Source: Cheilinus undulatus (taxonomy: Eukaryota; Chordata; Actinopteri; Labriformes; Labridae). Taken from it: DNA of 64,000 bases. The notes under the pieces were generated by a model, which did no database searches, was not told the DNA's origin, and saw nothing but the letters and a program-made list of their open reading frames with translations. The translations under genes and the position numbers were made by a program. Shown in pieces: positions 36,801-47,957 of the stretch (the first letter of the stretch is position 1; each line of letters starts with the position of its first letter). The DNA is taken from the NCBI RefSeq assembly GCF_018320785.1, contig NC_054869.1, positions 40,947,789 to 41,011,788 on the forward strand. Direction: 5' to 3'.

Positions 36801-39546
36801 GCACACATGCAGAGAAATCCTAACCCACTTCAGTGAAGACCCAGTGAAGGAGAAGATGATTGGTTTAGAGAGCGAGGTTGAGCTGAAGAGGAGAGCAGCG
36901 AGGTAGGAATACGCCAGCGTGAAATTGTTGGAAAAGATCAAAAATATCACCGATGGTTCTGAAAATCAGGCTGAAAACCAGGGCGTGAGTAAAGACAGAT
37001 TAAGAAAGTGAGAGTGGAGAGACGAGGTGAGGGAGAGCTGAAAACTGTGCCATCTCTTTCTTTAAACGTCTGTGGCAACATCAAAGACTTCTTCTCCTCC
37101 ACTCAGTCACAGTCATTTCTCTCCATCAGCTCATCTTGGTCTGCCTGCTTTTCTCTCCATCCTACTCTTCTGTTTAGCCGTTTTCCCCAAAGTTCACATT
37201 GAGTTAAGTTACAAACTTTTTTAAGACATTTCTTTTTATCTACAAAGGCCTGGTTGTTCAAACGTAATCCAGCAAGATTAAAGGTAACATGTAGGATCAG
37301 ATGTGGAAATCTGGTTATAGGATGAAGAATTACATACTCAGATAAAATCAGTTAATCCAATCCTGGTTTTTATCTGGATAAAATCAGCAATTTGTGGTGT
37401 TCATAATTTTGGTAGGGTTGGGATATTTGGATCAAAAAATATTCAGGATCATCCTGATCCCAGCAGAGGGCTGAATTTAGACTGGATTTAAGCAAAAGAG
37501 TAAAAGAAAACTATTAAACTGGTCAAACAGTACTGTTTTTTTACAAGGAAGTTGATCTTTTAAGACATTTTACATGTTTTAAACGTAGAGTCTGCTTGTT
37601 TCAACAACAAAGTCGATGAGGTACACATTAGGATTGTAACCTCATAAATACTTCACCAGTCAGCCTCAATATTTAACATGAAGTTTTATTTAAAGCAGCT
37701 GTGGGGATCTTTCAGTTTGTGGGGATTTTTGGCACCCCTTGTGGACAACATCTTCTATTGTGAGAAGTCCCCCTTAAAGGTCACATATCATGCAAAATAC
37801 ACTTTTTCAGGCTTTTCTAGCAAACATGTGCCCCTGGCCTATCCACTAATAAAAAAAAAAAACTAATAAAAGCAAGCATAGGAAAAATAAAGAAACGCAG
37901 GAGATGACCAACTCCTATGCTGAATTAAAAGCCAAGAAAAAAAACACATTTTTTAAGAAGTGATTTAAAAGTAATCAACTTAGCTCCATGATAAGTGATT
38001 TTATTTTTGTAATCAGAATTATTCTAATGTTTTATTGTCCCTTTACACACAGTGCTGTAAAACAAGTACACCACTGCTCCTTAATGTGTCACACTTACAA
38101 AAACACAGTGACAGCTCAGTGGACAAGTCAGAGGTCATTTTAACCTTGTGTTATCAAGCTTTTCCCTTCTCTGTTCTTTAATTTCCTTTTAAATTTGGCA
38201 TGGTTAAGGGGCATGGTGGGTAAAAGTTGCTAGTGCTCTGGTAGTTGTAGAGTTCTGAATGTCCAGTGGCATTAATGTAAGCACAAAAACCATGCGGCAA
38301 GAGCTTTATGGAATGGGTTTCCATGGATCAGTAGCTGCATGCAAGCCTCACATCACCAAGTCCAATAACAAGCATTGGATGAAGTGCTGTAAAGCATACT
38401 GGGCTGCGGAGCAGTGGAAACGTGTTCTGTGGAGTAATGAATCATTCCACAGGACTCTGTTTGGCAGTCGAATGGGCAAGTCTGGGTTTGGCACATGACG
38501 GGAGAACAGTCCCTGTCTGACTGCATGTTCCAACTGTGAAGTTTGATGGAGGAGGCATAGTGGTATGGGGCTGTATTTCAGGGTTTGGGCTGGGCCCCTT
38601 ACCTCCAGTTAAGGGCGAATTTTAATGCTTTAGCATACCAAGACATTTTGGAAAATCCTATGCTTCCAACTTTGTGGCAACAATTCTAGGGAGGCCCTTT
38701 TCTATTTTAACATGACTGTGCCCCAGCACCAGTAGCAAGGAATATGAAGACATTGCTGATGAGTTTGGTGTGGAAGAACTTGACTGGCCTGCACAGAGCC
38801 CTGACCTCAACCCACTCGAGCACCTTTGGGAGGAACTGTGAGCCAGGCCTTCTCATCCAACATCAGTGCCTGACCTCATACATACTTCACAATATGAATG
38901 GCCACAAATTCCCACAGAAACACTCCAAAATCTTGTGGAAGAAGAATGGAGGCTGTTATAGCTGCAAATAGAGGCCAACTCCATATTAAAGTACATGTAT
39001 TTGAATACAGCGTCATTATTGTCCCTGTGGGTGCAATAGTCAGTTGGCTAAATACTTTTGTCCATAAGGTGTATGACAGAGGCGAAGTATTACACTTTGA
39101 ATGAGCTTGTTATTGCCATTTTAACATCTAACTTCTCCCTCTATCTGTGTTTTTCTGATCGTAGAGCGCAGTCTTCAGGCTGTGATGCTCTGGTGGTCTG
39201 CTCGGCTCTGAGGCGTCTCTACAGACTCGTCCTGCTCTACGGCTCCAAAGCTCTCACTCCCCCATCCAGTCCAGATCAAGATATCCTGCCTCCATCTTCT
39301 CCTGATGTCTTTTTCCTTTTCCTGCACGGCGAATACGATCTCATTCATCAGAGGATGGTGGCCCGGATGGGACATTACATGAAGGCTGACCTGCTGCGCT
39401 CACAGTTTGATGCTTTAGAGCCTCCCCTGATGGAGGAGAACGTGATAACGCTGGACATCAGGAGAAGTATCTCTGATATGGCAGAGGAGGTGGAGAAGCA
39501 CATCACAAGCCTGAGGTCGTCCACCACTGCAACAGACCAAAAATAA
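27820..39546 (+). CDS. idnk: idnk, gluconokinase (five coding exons)
   Basis: Coding exons are 27820-27857, 29853-29883, 31204-31290, 36732-36775 and 39165-39546, all with GT/AG borders and compatible phases. They total 582 nt, giving 193 residues (human about 187). The product phosphorylates D-gluconate to 6-phosphogluconate with ATP, feeding the pentose phosphate pathway. The N-terminus carries the P-loop GVSGCGKSTLG, with its Lys codon split between exons 1 and 2. Exon 3 gives [13 protein letters not shown] and GEPLTDQDR, the substrate-binding block of gluconate kinases. Exon 5 has [15 protein letters not shown] and [13 protein letters not shown], then DALEPP, all family hallmarks. An in-frame TGA just upstream supports the start. 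A variable loop carries a doubled PPSSPD. No disabling change is seen. AATAAA at 39721-39726 suits the 3' end. Confidence 0.95.
28285..28460 (+). mobile_element. DNA transposon fragment in idnk intron 1
   Basis: The text CTCAATTCCAAAAAAGTTGGGACACTGTA, followed by a segment with TTTATTTTATTCACAGCACAACATA, matches the end of a DNA element that I recognise as very common in fish. No second end or coding sequence is found, so only a fragment is claimed. The superfamily is uncertain. Confidence 0.5.
30011..31029 (+). mobile_element. Tc1-like element with terminal inverted repeats, idnk intron 2
   Basis: The ends GACAAAGATAACCCAAGTAA (30011-30030) and, on the opposite strand, GACAAAGATGACCCAAGTA (from 31029) match at all but one of 19 positions. 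Inside, plus-strand frames carry degraded transposase text: [24 protein letters not shown], and further on nucleotide remnants of the 'GVWGCF' and 'EWDKIPPQ' regions. The N-terminus is missing and frames are broken, so it is non-autonomous. Same family as the copies at 42905-43740 and 58985-59960. Confidence 0.85.
31990..32100 (+). repeat. tRNA-like SINE head, cut by the following Tc1 element
   Basis: GTGGCTCAGTAGGTAGAGTC resembles an A box and GGTTGTGGGATTGATCTCC a B box. The following CAAGTGTCCTTGAGCAAGACAC is the usual continuation in a common fish SINE. The sequence then stops where the Tc1-like remnant starts at about 32100, which suggests the Tc1 element landed in the SINE. Confidence 0.6.
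32100..33130 (+). mobile_element. Tc1-like remnant, idnk intron 3
   Basis: Plus-strand frame 32519-32767 reads as a Tc1 transposase N-terminus with a helix-turn-helix region ([20 protein letters not shown], then [16 protein letters not shown]). Later fragments include GGSIMLWGV at about 33050. The left edge has AAATTATTAGTCCCCTTATG, and a related ATGATTAGCCCCCTTC lies at about 32300. Stops and shifts break the protein, and the right end is not clear. Confidence 0.75.
34075..34232 (-). repeat. Dispersed MITE-like repeat, inverted relative to 37782-37855
   Basis: On the minus strand this reads TAAAGGTAAGATATTATGTAAAATACAC, then TTTTCAGGCTTTTCTAACC and GTGCCCCTGGCC. The same sequence of words occurs on the plus strand at 37782-37846. 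The two copies flank idnk exon 4 in opposite orientation, 3.6 kb apart. Confidence 0.6.
35655..36680. mobile_element. Long-terminal-inverted-repeat element (MITE), idnk intron 3
   Basis: About 200 bp at each end are diverged reverse complements. The left side has GGAACCCCGACATGATCAGA, ATATTGAAC, GGCCGCCATGTTTTGGTC and GTAGTGTGACGTCA. The right side, read in reverse, has GGAATCCTGCACGATCAGA, ATATTGAAC, GACCGCCATGTTTTGGTT and GTAGTGTGACATCA. Nothing inside looks like a transposase. The right end lies only about 50 bp before the idnk exon 4 acceptor. Confidence 0.75.
37782..37855 (+). repeat. MITE-like repeat end, idnk intron 4
   Basis: AAAGGTCACATATCATGCAA, CACTTTTTCAGGCTTTTCTAGC and GTGCCCCTGGCC follow the order seen at 34075-34232 on the other strand. 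It ends in a short A-rich run at about 37851-37862. No open frame. Confidence 0.55.
38240..39072 (+). mobile_element. Tc1-like remnant, idnk intron 4
   Basis: Plus-strand frames give a fairly long but broken Tc1 transposase: [19 protein letters not shown] at 38300, [15 protein letters not shown] at about 38410, remnants of the catalytic middle, [13 protein letters not shown] at about 38800, and EAVIAANRG at about 38950. A GAATACTTTTGTCCATA-like end (CTAAATACTTTTGTCCATAAG) closes it at about 39070. Several frame changes rule out activity. Its sister at 14935-16285 is more degraded. Confidence 0.85.
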
Positions 39547-39740
39547 ACTTTAAAGACAAAAGTTGGACCCAAAACAGACCAAGAAAAAACTGTTTAGAAT
39601 TAAATGCATTAAAATTGATAATAGCTTTTATGTATCTTGTGACATGTCTTCAGAAGAAATGCAGCATATTTGGCCTGTTAGCTTTGGTGAATTCACAGTT
39701 GCGTCAGCACAGGAATATGAAATAAAAATGAACTGATGGT
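39547..39740 (+). other. idnk: idnk 3' UTR with AATAAA signal
   Basis: After the TAA at 39544-39546, the first canonical polyadenylation signal is AATAAA at 39721-39726. Cleavage would fall about 15-25 bp later. The exact end is inferred. Confidence 0.6.
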
Positions 39741-40804
39741 GGTTTAGTTGAATATTTCATACCTCAAGTTTGGGAATCTTCTGTTAAATATTTGACTGAA
39801 GTTCGACATGTTTGAATTTTTTATGACAATCTACAACCTGGAACAAAGGCTGTAACTTAACTATTTTTATTATCGACTAGTATGCTAGTTATTTTCTCAG
39901 TGTGTTGACCACCAGAATTATTAAAAGTGATGACCACATTTTCTTAAACAACTTCTGCCCAGTTTTTATTCATTTTATTTTTATCTTACCAACAGAAGTA
40001 TTCCCATTGAGATGGAGGGTTACAGCTACTGAGAGTTTAAGGACTCAGCAGAGAACAAAAAAGAAAAGGCAGCTCATGTGGTAAGGCCTCGCACAGACAA
40101 AAATACGAATGGAACATCCCTCTGTTGTAAAGAAAAGATAAACTTTGTCACACTAAAAACAACGGCTGAGCCTTAATATTTTCAGTAATGATGAGCAAGC
40201 TAGGAATATCATCAATCAATCATTGATTAAGGGTTTCCTCTCTTTGAAACAGCATCTGTTTAAGTAAAAGTAACCAAATTTCACCCTTTAATTTTCTTAG
40301 AATCTCAATATAAGAACTAATTGAGATTTTCAGATGTTCTTGTGGGGAAAAAGGAATATATTCATAGTCATTATTAACCAAACAGTCTTTATGCAATACA
40401 CAGCAAATGTGCTGCTCTCATTCAATAATCAGAGACTTTTGAGGAGCAGATTTCTGAGGAGCTTGTCCCGTAGTGTTTCTTATTTACACAGAGAAGAGCT
40501 TTATTAAAAGGAGAGCTTATATTGATCATGTTATACCAGTGGAAACACTGAGTAGTAGCCATTAGCCACAGTGGATGGTGTGAAAAAAAGTTAACATCAA
40601 GCCCCAGTCATATGTAAGCATATGCATGTGAATGCTATGGCCAGCTGGCCCCAGGTAATACACCAATGGTGATCCCACCTGTGCTGATGATGAAAATACA
40701 GCACAGGCTTTAAATCCCTTAGATAAAATGATGCAGTGGTCTAAGCAGACTGGATGTCAGAAGCAGATCATAGAATGTTCATTACAACCATCAAAGACTT
40801 GAGA
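39741..40804. other. Intergenic region, nothing recognised
   Basis: AT-rich DNA downstream of idnk. I saw no open frame with a family signature, no RNA gene and no clear repeat end. Confidence 0.5.
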
Positions 40805-41050
40805 CTTGACTTGGACTCGTGACCAAAGGCTTGAGACTTGACTCTGACTTGCAGAAAATGACTTGTGTGCATCTCTGTATAGAGGTTTTAGAGCAACATA
40901 TCTTCCACTCCCATCTAGACATTGTCTTTTTAAGGAAAATTTTTGATTATTTTAACAAGACAATGCTAAACCACACACCGCATCCATCACAACAGCATGG
41001 CTCCACAGTAGAAGAGTCTTGGTGTTGAACTGGCCTTTCAGGCCTTTCAC
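40805..41050 (+). mobile_element. Short Tc1-like fragment and flanking repeat
   Basis: From about 40955 the sequence encodes broken text close to the second catalytic block of another Tc1 group: 'TMLNHTPHPSQQHGS' in one frame, corresponding to the usual 'DNA(K)PHTAS' with a frame change, then 'LNWP'. The preceding CTTGAGACTTGACTTGGACTCG is a dispersed fish word. Only a fragment remains. Confidence 0.5.
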
Positions 41051-42904
41051 CAGTAAAAAACATTTGCAGCTAACCTTGCAAAGTAGATGGATTCCCCCGT
41101 TTCCATGTTTCTCACTGGGGAATCCATCTTGCAAAACTCCCATCTGAACAGATCAGGCCCTGTAAGAAAGTGACAGGACCAGTCAGGAGTGATAATTGTT
41201 TCTCAATATTTCATTTCCAAGTCTGTGAGTGAGGTTCGAAATGGTTTAGTGGACATATTTAACCTCATGAAAGTCTTTTAAGCATTTGGAAATGTATCTG
41301 TTTCTCTTGTAACTTGATACTTCATTAATCGCTTGTTTTTCAGATGGCTGGATGGTCTTTCTGTTTCCTTTTTCCTGCTCTTGAATAGACTTGTTAAATA
41401 TCTAAGCTGCTTTTGGAGTTTCTGACAACCGTAAATAGATTAGTTCAGTTCCCAGCTACTCCTTATCATTATTTAAAATCTCATTTAATCCTTCAAACCA
41501 GCTTTAATGCATCTCATTCCACATCCATCAACTTATCTTGGAGTAAAATCTTCACAGTGAATACGACGGAGAAAAACGATTAGAGGGATTAAAGTACAAC
41601 ACCTGAAAGCTCCACAGTGCCGTGAGGCAGCTTTATCTCCTCTTACAAAGGTATTTATCACAATAAAGGTCAGATCAGGCCATGGCTTAGAGATCCCCGA
41701 CGTATGATAGGGTATCTTATGAAATGACCATGACCCTGATGCCCCCATATACCTCTGTTTAGCATCATGGGGCTGTTTTTTTTTAGGTGTGACTCATCTC
41801 CAAACCTCAACACGAATATTTTGGGAGCTTCTAATCCCAAAAACCCCCCTCGGCTACTCTCGTATCTCACACGACCAGACGAGCAGGGCACACACATTTC
41901 AACACACATACACACAACACCAGAGATTAAACCTCCTGAGTCTGGCAGCAGCAGACGTATAAACAAAGGTTGTCAAGAGCATGCATTTATATCTGATGTC
42001 AGAGACAGGCTTCAGAAATGCAAACATGCCTTTTAATTCATATATTCTTTATTTTTCTGTAGGATATTACTACCATGGTAATATGAACAATTGAGCACAA
42101 TTGTCAGAAAATGTAATGTGTGATCTATAAAGTTGCAGAGCTGAGACACATTTGAGGGTCATAAATTGCACCTAAATATTTGATCTGTGCCACAGGCATA
42201 ACTTCTGATGTTGTAGTTTTGTTCAATGTTTTGCCTTTTTTTTTAAACTCCTTAAAGCCCTTTGCATTACTTTATGTATGAATGGTGCTCTATAAATAAA
42301 CTGGCCTTGCATTGCTTTACACATACACAATAATAGAAACCAAAATAGCAGCTGAAGTGACTGAAAAGGTTGAGTGTTAGTGCCCTCTAGTGGTTCAGGT
42401 TTAGTAGAAGGGTTCAGTAAGCAAACAGGAGTGATTAAGTGTGCTTGATTGCTTTAATGACAGGGACAGGGGGTAATAAAATATTTTAAAACAATAATAA
42501 TAATGCCTCTCTAATAGGCAACCAAACATGATTCTATCTAACATAAGCTTTGGAGAGGAGTCACTGACAGTCTTTTCATGAAGAAAGCACAGTAATATTG
42601 GCTGCAAGAACTGAAATACTGAGTCTGACTCGTCCAGTAAACTCCAGACATGATCAAACACAGGATTTACATCAATTCATGTGATGTAGTCAGTTAACTG
42701 TAGCTTTTAGCCACGCTTTAGTTGTTTAGATTATTGTTGCGTACTTTCTGTTTGTTTGTCCAAAAGGCCCCCTATTCCTTATATAACTAGTTCACATAAC
42801 TTCATCTTTAAAAACTCTGCACGGACTTCCTATTCCTGTGTATTAGCACCAAATTTTCTTAACGTTTTATCATAGCAGTGATAATTTATTTTAGGGTTAA
42901 GATG

Positions 42905-43740
42905 AGTCTTTGACATCACTGCGGAGGAATTTTGGATCATTCTTCTTTGAAGAATTGTTTTAATTTAGCCACATTTGAGGGTTTTAATCAGATTACAGTC
43001 CGGACTTCGACGAAGCCCCTCCAAAACCATCATTTTGTGTTTTTGAGCCATTCAGAGGTGGACTTGCTGATGCGCTTTGTCCTGCTGCATAACCTATTAT
43101 GTTTGAGGTTGAGGCCATGAACTGAATCCTTTAGGATTTTCTGGTAGTGACCAAATTTCTTGGTTATATCATTTACAGCAAGTGGTGCAGGTCCTGAAGC
43201 AGCAAAGCAGCCCCAGACCATCACACTACCAGATGTAATGTCTCTTCTGTCCACAGAATATTTTAAGTCTTGAGGATCATCAACATGTTTTGTTGGCAAA
43301 TGTGAGACGAGCATTTGTGTTCATTTTTATCAGCCGTGGTTTTGGCCATGGAACTCTCCCATGATGCCATTTTGCCAAGTATCTTTCTTATGGTTAAGTC
43401 ATGAACTCTGACCTTAACTGAGTCAAGTGAGGCCTGCAGGTCTTTAGATGTTGTTCTGGGTCCTTTTGTGGCCTCCCTGATGAGTTGTTGGTGCACTCTT
43501 GGAGTAATTGTGTAAGGCTGGCCACTTCTGGGAAGGTTCACCCCAGTTCCAAGTTTTCTCTATTTGTTGACAATGGCTCTAATGGTTAGTGGAGTCCCAA
43601 ACCTTAGAAATGGCTTTGAAACCCTTTCAAGACTGATAGATGTCAGTGACTTTGTTTCTCATCTGTTCTTGAATTTCTTTCAATGGTGCCATGATGTGTT
43701 GCTTTTTGAGAGCTTGTAGCCTACTTCACTTTGTCAAACA
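42905..43740 (-). mobile_element. Tc1-like remnant between idnk and the ubiquilin gene
   Basis: On the minus strand the transposase starts with MAPLKEIQEQMRNKVTDIYQ at about 43691. It continues in shifted frames through [55 protein letters not shown] and SKSTSEWLKN, and ends near the 'FEEWSKIPPQ' region at about 42910. The order is complete but the frames are broken, and the 3' end is missing. Same family as 58985-59960 and 30011-31029. Confidence 0.85.
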
Positions 43741-44019
43741 GCTTCTATTTAAGGGATTTCTTGATTCAACAGGTCTGGCAGTTGTTAGGCTGGGACGTGG
43801 CTAGTGTAATTGAACATGGCTTTCCCAGAAATGTGGTTATTCACAGTTAATTTATTGTTTATTATATATCTTCCTCATTAACAATATAAAATATGATGAT
43901 TTAATTAAAGTATTTATTTCACATTTCCTATCTTAATCCAAAATAACTTTAAATCCAGCTACAGGGGAAGAATTGTTCAATAAATAGCCTTTTATAGTTA
44001 ATCAAAAAGATCTGAACAG

Positions 44020-44190
44020 GGGTGGTAGCCCAGCACTTATGTCTGCGTACCCCATGTACAGAGACTACCGTCCTCAAGTAGGCAGCCTGAGTTCAAGTTT
44101 TATCTGTGGCTCCTATCCTGCATGTCATTCCCTATACTCTCACCACGATCTCTGACTCTACCCACTTCCCAGTCCTCTGATAAGGCCATA
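44020..44190 (+). repeat. Diverged tRNA-derived SINE
   Basis: GGTGGTAGCCCAGCACTTATG (A-box region) and CCTGAGTTCAAGTTTT (B-box region) are followed by CTGCATGTCATTCCC, matching the body of the SINE at 24209-24379. It runs into a C-rich low-complexity tract, which probably derives from its tail region. Confidence 0.65.
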
Positions 44191-44258
44191 CCGCCCCGCC
44201 CCCCCCATCCCCACCCCCCCCACCCCCCCCACCCCACCCCACCCCACACACACACACC
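44191..44258 (-). repeat. C-rich tract, G-quadruplex-capable on the minus strand
   Basis: Runs of three to eight C separated by single A or T (CCCCACCCCACCCC type) end in a short (CA)n. On the minus strand this gives more than four G runs with one-base loops, the pattern that predicts a stable G-quadruplex. It lies between the convergent idnk and ubiquilin genes. Confidence 0.85.
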
Positions 44259-46128
44259 TAAAATTGCAAGATATTAAAAGGGCAGACCAGTTTGTGTTTC
44301 TTTTGTTTCTTTATTGAGGTTGTTAAGTGATGCTTGATACAACACATGTAAACTTGTTGCTTTTCTGTGTTTTTTTGTACATCTCTGTTAATTTTGACAC
44401 AGGTACATCTATTCTACTTGAGGAGTACTGATTTGGTGGACTTTACCCCTACAAGGAGGATTTAAGTGGTAACATAGGCCTATGGTGGAGCTATCTTAGC
44501 AGGTGCAACGGCCCAAATGCTAGAACTTACAATCAAACATGGCTATGCTTTAACTTATGCACAGCTGGAGCACCTGGTATGGCTATGTTGATTTAATTTT
44601 GAGTAAATTTTCTGATTATATTTTTCCTTTAGCAGGGGAAGAACAACATTTTTAGTCTTTGTTAGAAGGAAACCTTTTATCTGAGCCTGATTGTAGCACA
44701 AAATTGGAAAAAAAATGCTGCTCTTTGAAGCCCAATAAAGAAATTTCCCTTAAATTTAGCCCCACTTTGAAGACCAAATACAGGTTACTGCAGAGCTGCT
44801 TCTATAACAACAACACTCAGGTATGGAGAGAACAAAGCAGCTTTACAAAGCAGGGCATCATCATAAATTCATGTGCAATAAAAAAAACAGCATGCATTTA
44901 TAAGTGAGGGAGTTCTGTTGACTGACACAGAGCATCAATTATGAAAATCAGCCGTTTTAACAGATGACATCAAATCTTAAAGTTAGCAACATGAGGAAAA
45001 GTACAGTTCTCTACCTGTGTTTGCTTGCTGAATCCAGAGCAAACCCACTACTGCATAAATGTACAGTTTATTTACTGGAGATCTGCTGACATAAGCCCAA
45101 TGGAGGAGCAAAGAATCAGAGTTAGTAGTGCAATGAGGAGAGTTAGGCAACAGTGGTTTACAGGAACTTCTTCACCTACGAAAGTGAGTCTAGTTGTAAC
45201 TATGGTTTTATATGGTCTGGAACCTGAGAAAAAAGGTCTTATGGGAGACGAGTTGGGAAGATTATCAGTTAAAATCTGTGCATGTGTGGCCTTGAGAGAA
45301 AAGTTCAAACCCTGTAAGTCTGGGCCTTTGCAGAGAAACTTTTGTTTTATTTGGCGTATTATCTTTATGGCCTGTTGTGGACACAATACAAGAGCAGAGA
45401 GAGAGTGAGCAGGAAGGACACCAAACAGACTGTTCTCCTTTTTGATGCCAGGAGAGAGCGTCTCTGGGTGTTTCAGACTTTCATCATTATCCAGCTAGTA
45501 TGACTGGAAGATGCCTGAGCCTGATGGTGCTGAACAGAGATTACTAATAATGACCTCCCTCTGAATATTTATGTATTTTCTACAAGTGCAGAATGTGTGT
45601 GAAGGAGATTTGAGTACCTGAATAGACCTGAACCTCTGCCAAATATTTCTGTACTGTGCAGAAAGAGGCTGATATGGGAAGAAGAAATGTAGGCAGGTCA
45701 TCGTAAGTGCAGCATAATACTGTAAATATGGCTTATCTCTAGTCTTTGTACTGTTTTTAATTCTCTTTTGTTGAGGCAGTATAACGCATAATCAATATTA
45801 TTAAACACTTATACACTCTCTTTTTTAGGACAAAAATGGCCTTTTCTGAAACAATTTAAAGAAAAATACTGAGGACAAGAGGACTTATCTACCCCTAGAA
45901 CTAATTCACAAAATCTTGTCCATGTGCATGTAATGCCCTCATGCACTTTTCTTGTATCCTGTACATGTAGGAATCAGAAATATAGTTATTCCTTAAAAAT
46001 GTATATTATTTGTTTGTATCATGCTTGGTTACTTCATGACATTACATTATTACTAACTGAAAGAAATACAAAGCTACATAAAGGAGGGTTTCCTGGACTC
46101 AAAAGTGTGTTTTTGACTAGATTAATAT

Positions 46129-46910
46129 ACTGGGCCATAAAAATTATTCACCCCCTTGGATATTTTACCTTTTTATTGATTTTATTACTCATGATCAATA
46201 TAATTTGGCTTTTTTATTCAAAAAAAAAGAAAAAAAACAGAAAAAAAATTTTAATGTCAAAGTGAAAACAGATTTCTACAAGTGACTGACCTAATTCAAC
46301 AGAGGTCCAGCCATTTAGGGCTAGTAGTCTCACAGTTAGTGAAATGGGGATCTCCTGAATGCGGTGAATGTGTCTCAAGTGACTGTAGTATAACAACACC
46401 TGCGAAGGTCCAATCACTGGTTAATCAGTATTCCTGGTTACCATTACACCATGAAGACAAAAGTAACTAAGAGAAAAGGTTATTGAAAAGTACAAGTCAG
46501 GGGATGGATACAAAATAATAAAGGCACTGACCATCTCCTAGAGTTCAGTTGAATTCATCATCAAGACATGGAAATAATACAGCCCATGTGTAAATCTGCC
46601 ATCTTCACAAACTGAGTGAGCGTGCAAGAGAGTCCACTAAGACACCTATGACTACTCAGTGCTGGGATTGAAGCCAATGGGGTATCTACTAAATACTGAC
46701 TTAAAGGGGGAGAATATTCATAGAGTCACTTATTTTTTCACTTTATATTTTTGTTTGACATTATTTTGTATAAATCGCTTTTCACTTTGACATTAAAGAG
46801 GTTTTTTTGGTCAAATAAGCCAAATTACAGTGACAAAAATTGATTTATAAAATCAATAAAAAGGGTAAAATAGCCAAGGGGGTGAATATGTTATTTTAGG
46901 CACTGCAGTC
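46129..46910 (+). mobile_element. Tc1-like non-autonomous element with long inverted repeats
   Basis: The outer 100-150 bp at the two sides are reverse complements with small differences. Both contain TATTCACCCCCTTGG, then TATTTTACC, TTTTTATTGATTTTAT, AATTTGGCTT and TTAATGTCAAAGTGAAAA. The centre holds remnants of a Tc1 transposase N-terminal half (around 46490-46600), far too short and broken to function. It is about 780 bp long. Confidence 0.8.
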
Positions 46911-47777
46911 AAAGTATTGACAAGAAAATACCCAAGACACTCTTTTTAGATGAATTCAATGCATCATTAAAATGGCTTTGTCATGCAGACCTGAAAAATC
47001 AGTCAGGCGTGTTTTGTTACCAGGAAGTCTCCCTGATAAAGGCTTGTTACCAAAATCAGACAAAATGTTTTTAGAGATTTCTCTTGTCAGTTCTCTGACA
47101 AATAAAAACTCGTTGAAGGGGAAAAATTATATAAATACAGAAATGAAGTGACACCTGCTAATCATTCAAGCAGACAAATTTAGTTGTACTGATTTCACAT
47201 TTGACATATGTCATTATCCATCGTCTGCCAAACATCCTCCCTATTGGCAGTCTACTTAAGTTTCAGTATTTCCAGTCTCTCCCTCTGTTATGCTATTGCC
47301 AGTTCTGCCTTCAATCACTGTTGCGCTCTAGCTTTCAACCCTACCAGCACTCTACAATCCACCTATAGGCTCTACTGGAAGATTAAGACACTACCTCATC
47401 ACTACTTAAATTCTGCATTTAACATAAATCTTCGAGGAGTGATTAGGTGGGAGCCTAGATACTAAAAATAAATATGTTCTAGTGCTGCTGCATTACAAAT
47501 TTAAACCATTTAGCCAATATAGATGTGAGTTGTCTGACTGGACTACATTTTTAGGTATGCACCAGAGAGACCAACAAAAATGGAAGCTTTTAAAGGTAAA
47601 ATTTCATCTCATTGTCAAAATATTTCCTCCATATTTTCTTACAATTTAAGGTCATTTTTAGCTTATTTTTTATATACATACACCATACACAAAACAGCAC
47701 ATAAATAACTATCTTTGATTTGTTTTTTAAGCTCAATGCAGTTGTTGATAATGTATAAGTTAAATCAAATCATCACT

Positions 47778-47783
47778 TTTATT
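47778..47783 (-). terminator. Polyadenylation signal of the ubiquilin gene
   Basis: The minus strand reads AATAAA here, 175 bp beyond the stop codon of the last ubiquilin exon. It is the first canonical signal after that stop that I noticed. Use is inferred. Confidence 0.45.
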
Positions 47784-47899
47784 AATGCCATTATATTTGT
47801 CTAAGTGCAGGCGCTTTTGTGTTTTATGCAAATCTGCATTCACTTACATACATTTATTAGCACAAATCAGCATCTGTGTCTGTGTGATTCAGAAACTGA

Positions 47900-47957
47900 G
47901 TGGATGTATAGCAGCTGTGAGGGTCTAAAGGTTTGCCAGTCTGTCTTGGAAGTGAGC
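47900..47957 (-). pseudogene. UBA-domain remnant after the ubiquilin stop codon
   Basis: Reading on past the stop at 47958-47960 in the same frame gives AHFQDRLANL, a TAG stop, then TLTAAI. This lines up with the FLNREANLQALIA part of the canonical ubiquilin UBA. In the frame one base off, the codons just around the stop give EQLSS, matching the EQLSAMGF entry to the UBA. Small indels therefore appear to have broken a former UBA exon. The match is short, so it is strong in position but modest in length. Confidence 0.55.

Noticed and set aside
39375..39572. Antisense frames over the last idnk exon
   Set aside because: Shadows of the real coding exon on the plus strand.
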